NCBI RefSeq assembly: GCF_020531945.1
Contig: NZ_JAJATZ010000002.1
Span: 248,001 to 312,000 of the forward strand
Source: Loktanella gaetbuli
GTDB lineage: Bacteria; Pseudomonadota; Alphaproteobacteria; Rhodobacterales; Rhodobacteraceae
DNA length: 64,000 nucleotides
Direction: 5' to 3'
The translations under genes and the position numbers were made by a program. Of the stretch, positions 34,095-42,823 are shown piece by piece. The first letter of the stretch is position 1. Each line of letters starts with the position of its first letter. Under the pieces are notes generated by a model that searched no databases, was not told the origin of the DNA, and was given only the letters and a program-made list of their open reading frames with translations.

Positions 34095-34477
34095 TGGAGT
34101 GGATTGCGGGCGGAAAGGAACTGCTGGGCCTGATCATCGGAACAATCACATTGCTGGGTGTCGTCGGGCGCTGGTTCTGGGGGCGCGTATCCAGCCGGGT
34201 GCAGTCTGATTTCAGCGGATTGACGTCAGGCCACAAGGACATCGTGAACCGGTTGGAGCTGGTCGAAAAGGATCAGGGCCGTTTGGGCGAGGACCTCAAG
34301 AAGGTCGAAACCCGGCTGTCCGCTGTGGAAAACCGCATGGGATCGTTGGCCACAAAGTCTGACCTTCAGGCGCTGGCAGTCTCGATCGCCAAGCTGGAAG
34401 TGACCGGCGCGCATACGGCCCAGATGGTCGACACGCTTTACCGGGGTGTCCTGGCCAATGCGGAGCGCGGCAAGTGA
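34094..34477 (+). CDS. DUF2730-like membrane-anchored coiled-coil protein
   Basis: 127 residues. An N-terminal transmembrane helix (LLGLIIGTITLLGVVGRWFW) is followed by a coiled coil (NRLELVEKDQGRLGEDLKKV ... LSAVENRMGSLATK). Size, layout and place before gp27 match DUF2730 proteins of Mu-like phages, possibly spanin-like. GTG/ATG coupling to the next gene. Confidence 0.65.
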   Translation: MEWIAGGKELLGLIIGTITLLGVVGRWFWGRVSSRVQSDFSGLTSGHKDIVNRLELVEKDQGRLGEDLKKVETRLSAVENRMGSLATKSDLQALAVSIAKLEVTGAHTAQMVDTLYRGVLANAERGK

Positions 34478-34788
34478 GCATGCTGCGCCAATGGGCCAAC
34501 AGCGTGGTCAGGATCGAGACGGAGAAGCGCCGCCTCGAAATCCTGGAATACCTGCTGGGCACACCCCGCTACGAGGCAGCGGCAAGCCTGCTGCGCCTGA
34601 ATTGCCAACGCCTGGGCGTGCCCTCGACGATGGATCAGACGGTCGCGGCCCTGCAGTGGCTGGAAGAGCAAGAGCTGATCTCGGTCCGACGGCATGCGGA
34701 CGAGATCATCGCCCGCATCACGGTCGATGGGCGCGAGGTCGCCGACGGCACGCGGACAGTCCCGGGCGTCATGCGCCCCGATCCCTGA
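34474..34788 (+). CDS. VpaChn25_0724-family phage protein, copy 1
   Basis: 104 residues, ArsR-like winged-helix phage protein: RRLEILEYLLGTPRYEAAAS, then TVAALQWLEEQELISVRRHA and a C-terminal DGREVADGTRTVPGVMRP. Mu-like phages carry one such gene between lysis and terminase genes; here two sit in tandem (see 34823). GTG start in a GTGA overlap, with an ATG two codons later. Confidence 0.75.
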   Translation: MSMLRQWANSVVRIETEKRRLEILEYLLGTPRYEAAASLLRLNCQRLGVPSTMDQTVAALQWLEEQELISVRRHADEIIARITVDGREVADGTRTVPGVMRPDP

Positions 34789-34822
34789 ACCCGTTTCAAT
34801 ACCCCTTAAAGGAGCCTTCAAC

Positions 34823-35116
34823 ATGGCTGCAAACCCTGAAACCGAACACCGCCGCCTGTCGATCCTGCGGCACCTCGAACGGTCGTCTGACTACACGTCG
34901 AACGCCTCGATCCTGATCGACGTGGTCAATGGTGTCGGTGTGTCCACGACCGAGGACCAGATGCGGGCCGCACTTGCCTGGCTGGCAGATGCCGAATTGA
35001 TCGAGATAACGGACCACGGCCATGTGGTCATCGCGACGGCCACCGTGCGGGGCGCAGAGGTGGCGCTTGGCCGTAGCGTTCATCCCGGTGTCAAACGTCC
35101 GACGGCGCGGCGCTGA
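34823..35116 (+). CDS. VpaChn25_0724-family phage protein, copy 2
   Basis: 97 residues, clearly paralogous to the preceding gene: RRLSILRHLERSSDYTSNAS, AALAWLADAELIEI, GAEVALGRSVHPGVKRP. AAAGGAG at 34808-34814 fixes the start. The duplication has diverged strongly, so the two proteins may form a heterodimer or have split roles. Confidence 0.72.
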   Translation: MAANPETEHRRLSILRHLERSSDYTSNASILIDVVNGVGVSTTEDQMRAALAWLADAELIEITDHGHVVIATATVRGAEVALGRSVHPGVKRPTARR

Positions 35117-35117
35117 C

Positions 35118-35699
35118 ATGCCCCCGCCCCGCAAGATCGATCTGCTGCCCAAGGAGTTGCGCGACTGGCTTCAGGACGCGCTGAAGGAGCGCGGGTTTTC
35201 CGGCTATGTCGAACTCGCAGCGGATCTGAACGACAAGCTTGAAGAGCGCGGCCTCGAGGTGCGGATCGGCAAATCGGCGGTGCATGCCTACGGCCAGGAA
35301 TACGAACAGATGGCCCGCGCCCAGGAAGAGGCGAGCGCCTGGGCGGTCAGTTGGATGGAAGGCAACGGCCTCGAAGAGGAAGCCAAGCGCCACAACGTCC
35401 TGTTTCAGATGATCACGACGCTGGCCTTCAAGGTCATGAAATCCCAGATGCTTAAAGAGGGTGAAGAGATTGACCCGCGCGAGCTGGCGTTCCTGGGCAA
35501 GATGCTCAAGGACGTCATGAGTTCGTCCGGCATGCGCGAGAAGATGACGGCCGATCAGGAAAAGCGCATCGCCGAACAGGCCGCACGCGAGGCCAAGGCG
35601 GCTGTCGCAGATGACCTGACCCAGAACGCCAAGGCCTTCGGCTTTACCGCTGAAACCGCCGCCGCGATCAAGGCGCGCATCCTCGGGGTCACGGTATGA
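35118..35699 (+). CDS. Terminase small subunit, DUF3486 (Mu gp27-like)
   Basis: 193 residues. Basic start (PPPRKIDLLPKELRDWLQDA), HTH-like SGYVELAADLNDKLEERGLE, long helical middle. DUF3486 proteins are the Mu gp27 group and act as the DNA-recognition subunit of packaging. Overlaps the large subunit gene by four bases. Confidence 0.85.
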   Translation: MPPPRKIDLLPKELRDWLQDALKERGFSGYVELAADLNDKLEERGLEVRIGKSAVHAYGQEYEQMARAQEEASAWAVSWMEGNGLEEEAKRHNVLFQMITTLAFKVMKSQMLKEGEEIDPRELAFLGKMLKDVMSSSGMREKMTADQEKRIAEQAAREAKAAVADDLTQNAKAFGFTAETAAAIKARILGVTV

Positions 35700-37261
35700 C
35701 ACAGCCCGCAGCCAGACATGAATTGCCCGCCAGCATGGTGGCAGGGGGCGACCTGCCCTCCGTCCTGCTGCCTTACCAGCAGCGCCTGCTGTCACTGATG
35801 GCGACGGAACAACTCGTCGTTTGTGAAAAGTCGCGCCGCATCGGCATGACTTGGGGGATCGGGTCGGACGCCGTTCTGACGGCTGGTGCGCAACGGGCGG
35901 CTGGCGGAATGGACGTGCTCTACATCGGGTTTAATCTGGACATGGCGCAAGAGTTCATCGACGTCTGCGCGATGTGGGCCAAGGCCTTCATGCCCGCTGC
36001 GAGCGCCGTCGAGGAGTTCATCTTCAAGGACCAGACCGAGGAAGGGGCGGACAAGGACATCAACGCCTTTCGCATCCGGTTTGCCTCCGGTTTCGACATC
36101 GTTGCCCTGACGAGCAAGCCGCGCAGCTTGCGTGGCCGCCAGGGCTTCGTGATCTTTGACGAGGCCGCGTTCCACGATGAGTTGGACGAGATGCTCAAAG
36201 CTGCGGTGGCGCTCTTGATGCTGGGCGGCAAGGTACTGGTGATCAGCACGCACGACGGCGCGGAGAACGCCTTCAACCGTTTGATCGCCGACGTCCGGTC
36301 CGGCAAGCGTAAGGGCGTCGTCTTGCGGGTCACCTTTGACGATGCCGTCAACGACGGCTGGTACGAACAGATGGCGCTATCGCGCGGCTGGCCCAATACA
36401 CCCGAGGCCAAAGCCGAGAAGATCGCGGACATCATGGCCTTCTACGGCGACGACGCCGACGAGGAATTGCACTGCATCCCCAAGATGGGCAGCGGAGCCT
36501 ATATCTCGGCCGCAGCGGTCGAGGCCTGCATGACCGACGCGCATCACATTGCCCGGCTGTCGTGTCCGTCAGGGTTCGAGTTGCGGCCTGCCGAAGAGCG
36601 CAGGGCCTTCGTGCAGACCTTCCTCGACAACGAGGTCGTGTCACACCTGACCCGGCTGGACGATGATCGGTTGACCGCGATGGGCGAAGACTTTGGTCGC
36701 ACCTCTGACCTGACCATCCTCGCCATCGGACAGGAACAGCGCGACCTGTCTGTCGTGGTGCCGCTGATGATCGAGCTCAAGAACATGCCGATCGAACAGC
36801 AATACCAGGTGATCGAATGCGTCATCACCGGGTTGGCGCGGTTTCTGGGGGCCAAGTTCGACGCGACAGGCAACGGCCTTGGCCTGGCCGAGCGATGCCA
36901 GGAGCGGTTCGGCTATGACCGGATCGAGGCAGTGAAGCTGAGCCAGGGCTACTACCTCGAACACGGGCCGCGGGTGAAAAAGCACTTCGAGGATCAGACG
37001 ATCAGCCTCGCCAATGATGTCGACGTCCGCGACGACATGCGGGCGGTCAAACTGGTGCGCGGCATCCCGACAATCCCGAACGAGCGCAACAAGGGACGCC
37101 ACGGCGATGCCTTCGTCGCCCTGATGCTCCTGCTGGCGGCCCTCAAGACCGAATACCAGGTCGCGACCTACGAGCGGGTGCCTCGGGGCGGGCGGCCTGA
37201 CGATGACGGAAAGACGGTCGAGACGACCGCAGGCTTTGGATCACGCGAGGGGCTATGGTGA
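35696..37261 (+). CDS. Terminase large subunit (Mu gp28-like)
   Basis: 521-residue packaging motor. The ATPase part shows a Walker A-like VVCEKSRRIGMTW (about 41-53) and Walker B with catalytic Glu in GFVIFDEAAFHDEL (about 150-163), plus KVLVISTHDGAENAF. The RNase H-like nuclease part starts at DRLTAMGEDFGRTSDLTILA (about 323-342). It drives headful packaging from phage ends into host DNA in Mu. Overlaps the portal gene. Confidence 0.92.
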   Translation: MTQPAARHELPASMVAGGDLPSVLLPYQQRLLSLMATEQLVVCEKSRRIGMTWGIGSDAVLTAGAQRAAGGMDVLYIGFNLDMAQEFIDVCAMWAKAFMPAASAVEEFIFKDQTEEGADKDINAFRIRFASGFDIVALTSKPRSLRGRQGFVIFDEAAFHDELDEMLKAAVALLMLGGKVLVISTHDGAENAFNRLIADVRSGKRKGVVLRVTFDDAVNDGWYEQMALSRGWPNTPEAKAEKIADIMAFYGDDADEELHCIPKMGSGAYISAAAVEACMTDAHHIARLSCPSGFELRPAEERRAFVQTFLDNEVVSHLTRLDDDRLTAMGEDFGRTSDLTILAIGQEQRDLSVVVPLMIELKNMPIEQQYQVIECVITGLARFLGAKFDATGNGLGLAERCQERFGYDRIEAVKLSQGYYLEHGPRVKKHFEDQTISLANDVDVRDDMRAVKLVRGIPTIPNERNKGRHGDAFVALMLLLAALKTEYQVATYERVPRGGRPDDDGKTVETTAGFGSREGLW

Positions 37262-38796
37262 AAATCAGGGATGTGTTACGCGACGCCTGGGGCCGCTTGG
37301 TCAAGACAAGCGAGCTGACCGAGGAACAAGCCGAAGGCGGGATGACGGGGGTCCGCCAGTCGTGGGTCGAGTCGGTGGCCAGCGGTCTTACGCCGCAGGC
37401 GCTGGCGGGTATTCTGCAGGACTGCGACCGGGGCGAGCTGGACGCCTTCATGACGCTGGCCGAAGAGATGGAAGAGCGCGATCCGCACTACGCCTCTGTC
37501 CTGGGCCAGCGCAAACGTGCCGTGTCCGGCATCAAGGCAACGGTCAAACCCTTCTCCGAGGATGCCGCCGACATGGCAATCGCCAAATGGGTCGAGGACA
37601 ATATCACCGGGCACGATCAATTCGCGGACCTGGTCGAGGATCTGATGGATGCCGTCGGCAAGGGTTTTGCCGTGGTCGAGATCGACTGGTCCACGGACGC
37701 GACTGGCTGGACGCCCCGCGGCTTTGTCTGGCGGACGCAGCGCTTTTTCCAGTTCGACCGTGAGACAGGACGCAAAATCAGGCTGCGTGATGATGCCGAT
37801 CCGCTGGACGGGGTCGAGCTGCGTCCGTTCCGGTTCATCGTCCACACCGCCAAACTCAAATCCGGTCAGGCCTTTCGTGGTGGCTTGGCCCGCGTCGTGG
37901 CCTTTAGCTGGATGTGCAAGGCTTACACGGTCAAGGATTGGATGGCCTTTGTCGAAACCTACGGCCTGCCACTGCGCCTGGGCAAATACGATCAGGCCGC
38001 GACAAAGCAGGATGTGGCCACCTTGTTCCGCGCGGTCGCCAACATCGGCACGGATGCGGCGGCAGTGATCCCCAAGCATATGGATATCGAATTCGTCCAG
38101 AACACGTCCGGCAACGGCAGCCAGCCGATCTTTGAAAACCTCGCCCGCTATGTGGATGAGCAGATCAGCAAGGCGGTGCTGGGTCAGACGATGACCACGG
38201 ACAACGGGTCCAGCCAGGCGCAGGCCAATGTCCACAACGAAGTTCGCCACGACGTCGCCACAGCCGACGCGCGGGGCATCACTGGCTCGATCAATCGGGA
38301 CCTAGTGATCCCGGCGGTGCTCCTGAACTTCGGCCCGGTCAAAGGCTTTCCCAAGGTCCTGATCACGGTCGAAGAACCCGAGGACATCAAGGCCAAGGTC
38401 GATGGGGTCGTGGCACTCGCCGGTGTCGGTGTGACCTTCAAGGCGACCGAGGCGCGCGGGATCGTGCGCATGTCCGACCCCGACGATGACGACGAAGTCT
38501 TTGGCGGTGCGCCTGCGGCCCCGGAGCCAACCAGAAAGGCGCGGGTGTGGTTTTCGCGGTACGGTTCAGAGGGCGATGTGATCGACGACATTCAGCGCGA
38601 CATGCTGTCGGACTGGGAACCGGTCATGGACGAGTTGATGGAGCCGTTCATGGCGGCGATCGCTGAGGCAGACAGCTATGAGACCGCCCGTGCGGCCCTG
38701 GACAAGATCGATGGCTTGCCCAGCTCTCGCCTGATCGACCAGCTCGTGCGCGCCAGCTTTACCGCCCGCGCCGCGGGGGACGTGGCGGATGGCTGA
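37255..38796 (+). CDS. Portal protein, DUF935 (Mu gp29-like)
   Basis: 513 residues of the DUF935 family. Characteristic segments: ESVASGLTPQALAGILQDCD, YASVLGQRKRAVSGIKATV (about 80-98), AYTVKDWMAFVETYGLPLRL (about 222-241) and LGQTMTTDNGSSQAQANVHN (about 308-327). Forms the dodecameric DNA entry pore. Overlaps terminase and head morphogenesis genes. Confidence 0.92.
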   Translation: MVKIRDVLRDAWGRLVKTSELTEEQAEGGMTGVRQSWVESVASGLTPQALAGILQDCDRGELDAFMTLAEEMEERDPHYASVLGQRKRAVSGIKATVKPFSEDAADMAIAKWVEDNITGHDQFADLVEDLMDAVGKGFAVVEIDWSTDATGWTPRGFVWRTQRFFQFDRETGRKIRLRDDADPLDGVELRPFRFIVHTAKLKSGQAFRGGLARVVAFSWMCKAYTVKDWMAFVETYGLPLRLGKYDQAATKQDVATLFRAVANIGTDAAAVIPKHMDIEFVQNTSGNGSQPIFENLARYVDEQISKAVLGQTMTTDNGSSQAQANVHNEVRHDVATADARGITGSINRDLVIPAVLLNFGPVKGFPKVLITVEEPEDIKAKVDGVVALAGVGVTFKATEARGIVRMSDPDDDDEVFGGAPAAPEPTRKARVWFSRYGSEGDVIDDIQRDMLSDWEPVMDELMEPFMAAIAEADSYETARAALDKIDGLPSSRLIDQLVRASFTARAAGDVADG

Positions 38797-39991
38797 AGCT
38801 GACGACCGGCCAAACTACAGCTTTGATCCGGGCCCACCTCCCGGGGCGTCGCGCTTTCTCGCCAACAAGGGCTGGCAACCCGCCTTTAGCTGGCTGGATG
38901 TCGAACCCGAGGAACACGCCGTCGCCTTCAGTGTGGCCAAGGCCACCAGCCTCGACGTCCTGGGCGATATCCGTGCCGAGCTGCAAACGGCCCTTGATGA
39001 CGGACTGCCCTTTACGGAGTTTCAGAAGCGGTTGCGCCCCCGCCTTCAGGCCCGCGGCTGGTGGGGCACGCAGGCCGTCACTGACCCGGCCACCGGAGAG
39101 ACAGCCCCGGCGAAGCTGGGCACACCGCGCCGTCTGCGCACGATCTATGACGCCAACCTGCGATCGGCCCGCGCGGCCGGCCAATGGGACCGGATCCAGC
39201 GGACCAAGGCGGCCCTGCCCTATCTGGCCTATCGCCTGGGACCAAGCGAACGGCACCGCCCGCACCACGCGGCCAAGGAATGGCTGGTCCTGCCGGTCGA
39301 TGATCCGTTCTGGCAAACCTGGTATCCACCCAACGGTTGGGGCTGCAAATGCTGGGTCATGCAGATCTCGCGCTCCCGCGCCGAGGAACTGGGCATCGAC
39401 GACAGCCCCGAGATCGACACACGCGAATGGCTGAACAACCGCACCGGCGAGACCAAAATGGTTCCCGTCGGCATCGATCCCGGCTGGGACCGCAATCCGG
39501 GTGCGATGCGTCAGGCGGCGATGCAAGGCTTTCTCGAACGCCGGGTCGTTGATTTACCGGAGGCTCAGGCGCGGACAGCCCTTCGAGATATGGCGTCCTC
39601 TTGGTTGGTGCAGCGCGTTCTTGCTGGCCAAAGCGGCGCGAAGGTCGCTGTCGGCTTTATGCCGCCTGACATCGCCGAGGCCGTGGGCAACCGTGCGGCC
39701 TTTGTGCGCATCACTGACGAATACGGCGCGAAGGTCGGCGCGAAAGCCGCGCCGGTCACGCCGGACGTGATGGCACGTGTTTCTGAGGCGATTGTCGAGG
39801 GGCCGCTGGCCCGTGACCGCAGGCGGGGTCAAGACGATCTGCTGGTGATGGTCGATGGACTAGAGCCGTGGATCGCCGTCATCAAAAATATTCCGGCGAC
39901 GAATGAATTCTGGATCAAGACGATACATCGCACGACGCAGCGCAAGTGGCTGGCTGATCTCACAGCAACCGATGTCGAGCAGTTGAGGTGA
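38789..39991 (+). CDS. Head morphogenesis protein (Mu gpF-like) with probable C-terminal nuclease domain
   Basis: 400 residues. The first part is the phage_Mu_F domain: LRTIYDANLRSARAAGQWDR (about 113-132), PYLAYRLGPSERHRPHHAAK and the Cys-containing NGWGCKCWVMQIS (about 183-195). The last about 110 residues are an extra domain with DLLVMVDGLEPWIAVIKNIP and EFWIKTIHRTTQRKW, resembling phage-Barnase/EndoU/ColicinE5-RelE-like (PBECR) nuclease domains seen fused to gpF proteins. If correct, a small RNase is carried in the head and delivered with the DNA. The domain call is by eye. Confidence 0.85.
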   Translation: MAEADDRPNYSFDPGPPPGASRFLANKGWQPAFSWLDVEPEEHAVAFSVAKATSLDVLGDIRAELQTALDDGLPFTEFQKRLRPRLQARGWWGTQAVTDPATGETAPAKLGTPRRLRTIYDANLRSARAAGQWDRIQRTKAALPYLAYRLGPSERHRPHHAAKEWLVLPVDDPFWQTWYPPNGWGCKCWVMQISRSRAEELGIDDSPEIDTREWLNNRTGETKMVPVGIDPGWDRNPGAMRQAAMQGFLERRVVDLPEAQARTALRDMASSWLVQRVLAGQSGAKVAVGFMPPDIAEAVGNRAAFVRITDEYGAKVGAKAAPVTPDVMARVSEAIVEGPLARDRRRGQDDLLVMVDGLEPWIAVIKNIPATNEFWIKTIHRTTQRKWLADLTATDVEQLR

Positions 39992-40325
39992 AGGATGCAC
40001 CTGGAGGGTCGGAAACCCCTCACAGCACTGTTTGCCGGTACTCCGAATGACTCAGGTGCAATTCCGAAATATCCCGATACCGGGCCAAAATCAACCGCCG
40101 GGTGCCGATCCGACAACCACCCTGCGACGCAATAGGCCCTGAGAGCTCGATTAAATACCGTTTAAATACCCCCCTTTTGGTTTTGACGACCGTGGGTAGG
40201 GTTTTGGCAGTGAAGGCCCTGTATGGCCCTCTGAGCGGCTCGCGGAAATTCTTCTAGACCAGTCGGTCAGACCCCTGACTGCGTTCGGGGGCTACCCGTC
40301 GCGCGCGCGATGTCACAACGGCAGC
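39992..40325. other. Late intergenic region before the capsid operon
   Basis: 334 bp without a gene. It separates packaging genes from capsid genes and carries the second copy of the late element (40277-40312). An AT-rich stretch with CGTTTAAATACC lies at about 40157-40170. No clear intrinsic terminator. Confidence 0.6.
40277..40312 (+). promoter_or_regulatory. Late promoter/activator element, copy 2 (capsid operon)
   Basis: GACTGCGTTCGGGGGCTACC at its start, ending CGCGCGCGCGATG, 30 of 36 bases equal to 32516-32551. It ends 14 bases before the protease ATG, so transcription would begin within or just before it, or the element acts at RNA level. The palindrome is less perfect here than in copy 1. 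Confidence 0.68.
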
Positions 40326-41291
40326 ATGAACACTGCCCGTATTTCACAAATCACCCCCGTTGCTTTGGCCGCCGATGGCGGTGCCGCACCCGAGTGGGTC
40401 CAACTGACCCCCAAGGGGCCGGAGCTTGCCGCCAATGACGGGCGCAAGCATCGGCTGACACGGCCCGACCAGGTGATCGCTGCCTTCCGCGCCTACGGCC
40501 ACCCGCTGCCGATTGATGTCGAGCACGCAACGCACGTCCGCGCCGATCAGGGTCTTGAGGCCCCGGCCTACGGCTGGGTGCGCGAGATCGAAACGCGCGA
40601 CGGGGCGCTTTGGGGGCGTGTCGAGTGGAACGAACAGGGGGCCGCCTGGGTCGCGTCCAAGGCCTACAAGTTTCTGTCGATCGGCTACGCGGCCGACCCC
40701 GCGACCGGCGAGATCACCCGTCTGATCTCTGTCGGTCTGACCAACACCCCCGGTTTCAAAATGCCAGAGCTCGCGAAGGCGGGCACCACAAAGGAGAACG
40801 ACACCATGGACAAAGCCGTCCTCGACGCGCTGGGGCTTGCCTCGGACGCGACCGCCGCCGACGCGGTGGCCAAGATCAAGGACCTCAAGCTGGAGGTCCA
40901 CACCGCCAGCGCCAAGGCACCGGACCCGACGCTCTATGTCGCCAAAGCACAACTGGATGCGGCCAACGCCAAGCTGACCGAGATGGAAAAGGCGGAAACC
41001 GCCCGTGCCGATCAGGCCATCACGGCCGCCGTCGATGCGGGTGTCGCCGCCGGCAAGATCGCGCCCGCTGCCAAGGAAGGCTTCCTCGCCATGGCAAAGG
41101 CGCAGGGCATCGAGGCCTTTACCGCGACGGTCGCCAAGATGCCGGTCATCGTCGGCGGCAAGTCCGATCTGGACGACAAGGACCCCGACAAGAAATCCAC
41201 CACGCTCTCCGCCGAGGAGATCGCCGTCGCAAAACAGATGGGTCTGACCGAGGCGGAATTCGCCACGGCCAAGGCCGAACAGGAGGCCTGA
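40326..41291 (+). CDS. Prohead protease-scaffold (Mu gpI-like)
   Basis: 321 residues. The N-terminal about 155 residues are the Mu I protease: PLPIDVEHATHVRADQG (about 60-76, with the His) and YKFLSIGYAADPATG (about 117-131, Ser). The C-terminal half is a charged helical scaffold (QLDAANAKLTEMEKAETARA). It cleaves itself and scaffold during head maturation. An internal start within it probably makes free scaffold. Confidence 0.9.
   Translation: MNTARISQITPVALAADGGAAPEWVQLTPKGPELAANDGRKHRLTRPDQVIAAFRAYGHPLPIDVEHATHVRADQGLEAPAYGWVREIETRDGALWGRVEWNEQGAAWVASKAYKFLSIGYAADPATGEITRLISVGLTNTPGFKMPELAKAGTTKENDTMDKAVLDALGLASDATAADAVAKIKDLKLEVHTASAKAPDPTLYVAKAQLDAANAKLTEMEKAETARADQAITAAVDAGVAAGKIAPAAKEGFLAMAKAQGIEAFTATVAKMPVIVGGKSDLDDKDPDKKSTTLSAEEIAVAKQMGLTEAEFATAKAEQEA
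40806..41291 (+). CDS. Internal in-frame start: free scaffold protein (Mu gpZ-like)
   Basis: Inside the protease gene, AAAGGAG at 40790-40796 stands nine bases before an in-frame ATG (MDKAVLDALGLASD). The product would be the 161-residue scaffold half alone, exactly as Mu makes Z from within I. The residues just before the site (AGTTKEND) mark the linker between protease and scaffold. Confidence 0.8.
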   Translation: MDKAVLDALGLASDATAADAVAKIKDLKLEVHTASAKAPDPTLYVAKAQLDAANAKLTEMEKAETARADQAITAAVDAGVAAGKIAPAAKEGFLAMAKAQGIEAFTATVAKMPVIVGGKSDLDDKDPDKKSTTLSAEEIAVAKQMGLTEAEFATAKAEQEA

Positions 41292-41294
41292 TCC

Positions 41295-42209
41295 ATGGCT
41301 ATCATCACCCCCGCACTGCTCCTGGCGCTGAACACCTCGATCCAGAAGGCGTTCAAGGATGCCTACGCCCAGATGTCGGTCGACCCGTTCTGGAAGAAGG
41401 TCGCCACGCTGGTGCCGTCCACGACCAGTTCCAACACCTACGGCTGGCTGCAAGATTTCCCGCAACTGCGCGAATGGATCGGCGACCGCGTTGTCAAGGA
41501 CATGAAGTCCCAGGGCTACGAGATCACCAACCGCCTGTTCGAGGCCACGCTCGGCGTCAAACGCACCGCGATCGAGGATGATCAATACGGTCACTATTCC
41601 CCGATTGCCGCGCACATGGGTCAGGAATCCGCACAGCACCCGGACCGGCTGATCTCTGACCTGATGGGGCAAGGCACGGCCTCGCTCTGCTACGACGGGC
41701 AGAACTTCTTCGATGTGGATCATCCGGTCTATGCCAACCCTGACGGGACCGGTGCTGTCACGACCGTCGCCAACTACGCCGACGGTCTGGAGCCTGCCTG
41801 GTATCTGCTGGACACCCGCAAGGTGCTCAAGCCGTTCATCTTCCAGGAACGTACCAAACCCGAGATGACCATGAAAATGGATCCCAAAACCTCGGACGTG
41901 GTGTTCACCAAGGACGAGTTCCAATGGGGCATCCGGTATCGCTGCGAGGCAGGCTTCGGCTTCTGGCAGATGGCCTATTGCTCGCGCCAGCCACTGACGG
42001 TCGCCAACTTCGAGGCCGCCCGCACCGCGATGCGCAAGGTGACAGCTGACGGCGGCCGCCCGCTGGGGATCGCGCCCAACATGATCGTCGTCAACGCCGA
42101 CAACCAGTCCGCGGCCGAGGACATCTTTGCGGTCCGCAGCCTGCCGAACGGTGGCGACAACAAGCATTACAACAAGGTCGAGATCGTCGTTGACGACTGG
42201 GCCGCGTAA
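41295..42209 (+). CDS. Major head protein (Mu gpT-like)
   Basis: 304 residues, the Mu-type major capsid protein. Typical text: FKDAYAQMSVDPFWKKVATL near the N-terminus, WIGDRVVKDMKSQGYEITNR, GVKRTAIEDDQYG and NFFDVDHPVYANPDGTG. HK97-fold shell subunit. Starts three bases after the protease stop. Confidence 0.94.
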   Translation: MAIITPALLLALNTSIQKAFKDAYAQMSVDPFWKKVATLVPSTTSSNTYGWLQDFPQLREWIGDRVVKDMKSQGYEITNRLFEATLGVKRTAIEDDQYGHYSPIAAHMGQESAQHPDRLISDLMGQGTASLCYDGQNFFDVDHPVYANPDGTGAVTTVANYADGLEPAWYLLDTRKVLKPFIFQERTKPEMTMKMDPKTSDVVFTKDEFQWGIRYRCEAGFGFWQMAYCSRQPLTVANFEAARTAMRKVTADGGRPLGIAPNMIVVNADNQSAAEDIFAVRSLPNGGDNKHYNKVEIVVDDWAA

Positions 42210-42221
42210 GGGAGCGCGCGC

Positions 42222-42623
42222 ATGAAACTCTTCATTCAAGCCACCACACCGTCGGGCACATTTTTCCGGGCCGGGCGGATGTGGACCAAGGACGGCACCG
42301 TCGTGGACAGCGACGACTTCACCGACGCCCACGCAAAGGCGATCGAGAACGAGCCGCACCTGAAGGTCCGCGCCGCTACTCCGGCCGAGATCGCGGCCAG
42401 CGACGTGCCGGCAACGATCCCGACCGAGGCCGAGGTCATCGACGCGCTGCTGTCCGCGATCCCCCAGATGGTGGACGACGATTTCACCAAGGGCGGACTG
42501 CCTGACATGGGCAAGCTGCGTGCCGCCGTGGCGATCGACGACAAGCTGGTCACACCGGAACTGCGCGACGCGGCGATGGAGCAGCTCCTCAAAGGTGGCT
42601 TCAAGGCCCCGTTGAAGGCCTGA
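42222..42623 (+). CDS. HI1506-related phage protein
   Basis: 133 residues. N-terminal beta segment KLFIQATTPSGTFFRAGRMW and helical C-terminus (MEQLLKGGFKAPLKA). Proteins of this type follow the major head gene in Mu-like phages, perhaps as head decoration or completion. Good GGGAGCG site. Confidence 0.75.
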   Translation: MKLFIQATTPSGTFFRAGRMWTKDGTVVDSDDFTDAHAKAIENEPHLKVRAATPAEIAASDVPATIPTEAEVIDALLSAIPQMVDDDFTKGGLPDMGKLRAAVAIDDKLVTPELRDAAMEQLLKGGFKAPLKA

Positions 42624-42680
42624 CCCCATTCGGCGCCGCGGCAAGCAGACATCCTCCCAGATGGCTGCGGTTGCCGATAC

Positions 42681-42713
42681 GCCCGCCCCCGCCTGGCAGC
42701 GTCGGGGGCGGGC
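42681..42713 (+). terminator. Strong GC hairpin between capsid and head-tail genes
   Basis: GCCCGCCCCCG (42681-42691) and CGGGGGCGGGC (42703-42713) form a perfect 11-bp stem with an 11-base loop. There is no T run. It probably attenuates read-through or stabilises the abundant capsid message, lowering expression of the connector genes downstream. Confidence 0.6.
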
Positions 42714-42823
42714 ACGAAGACCAGGGGAAGCCATCGCGCCCCGCATCGCTGCACCGTCCGGTGGAACAAGCCCGGACCCGATGGCCCAGGGGGAGGATGG
42801 CCCCCACGAATTTCGAGGACACC

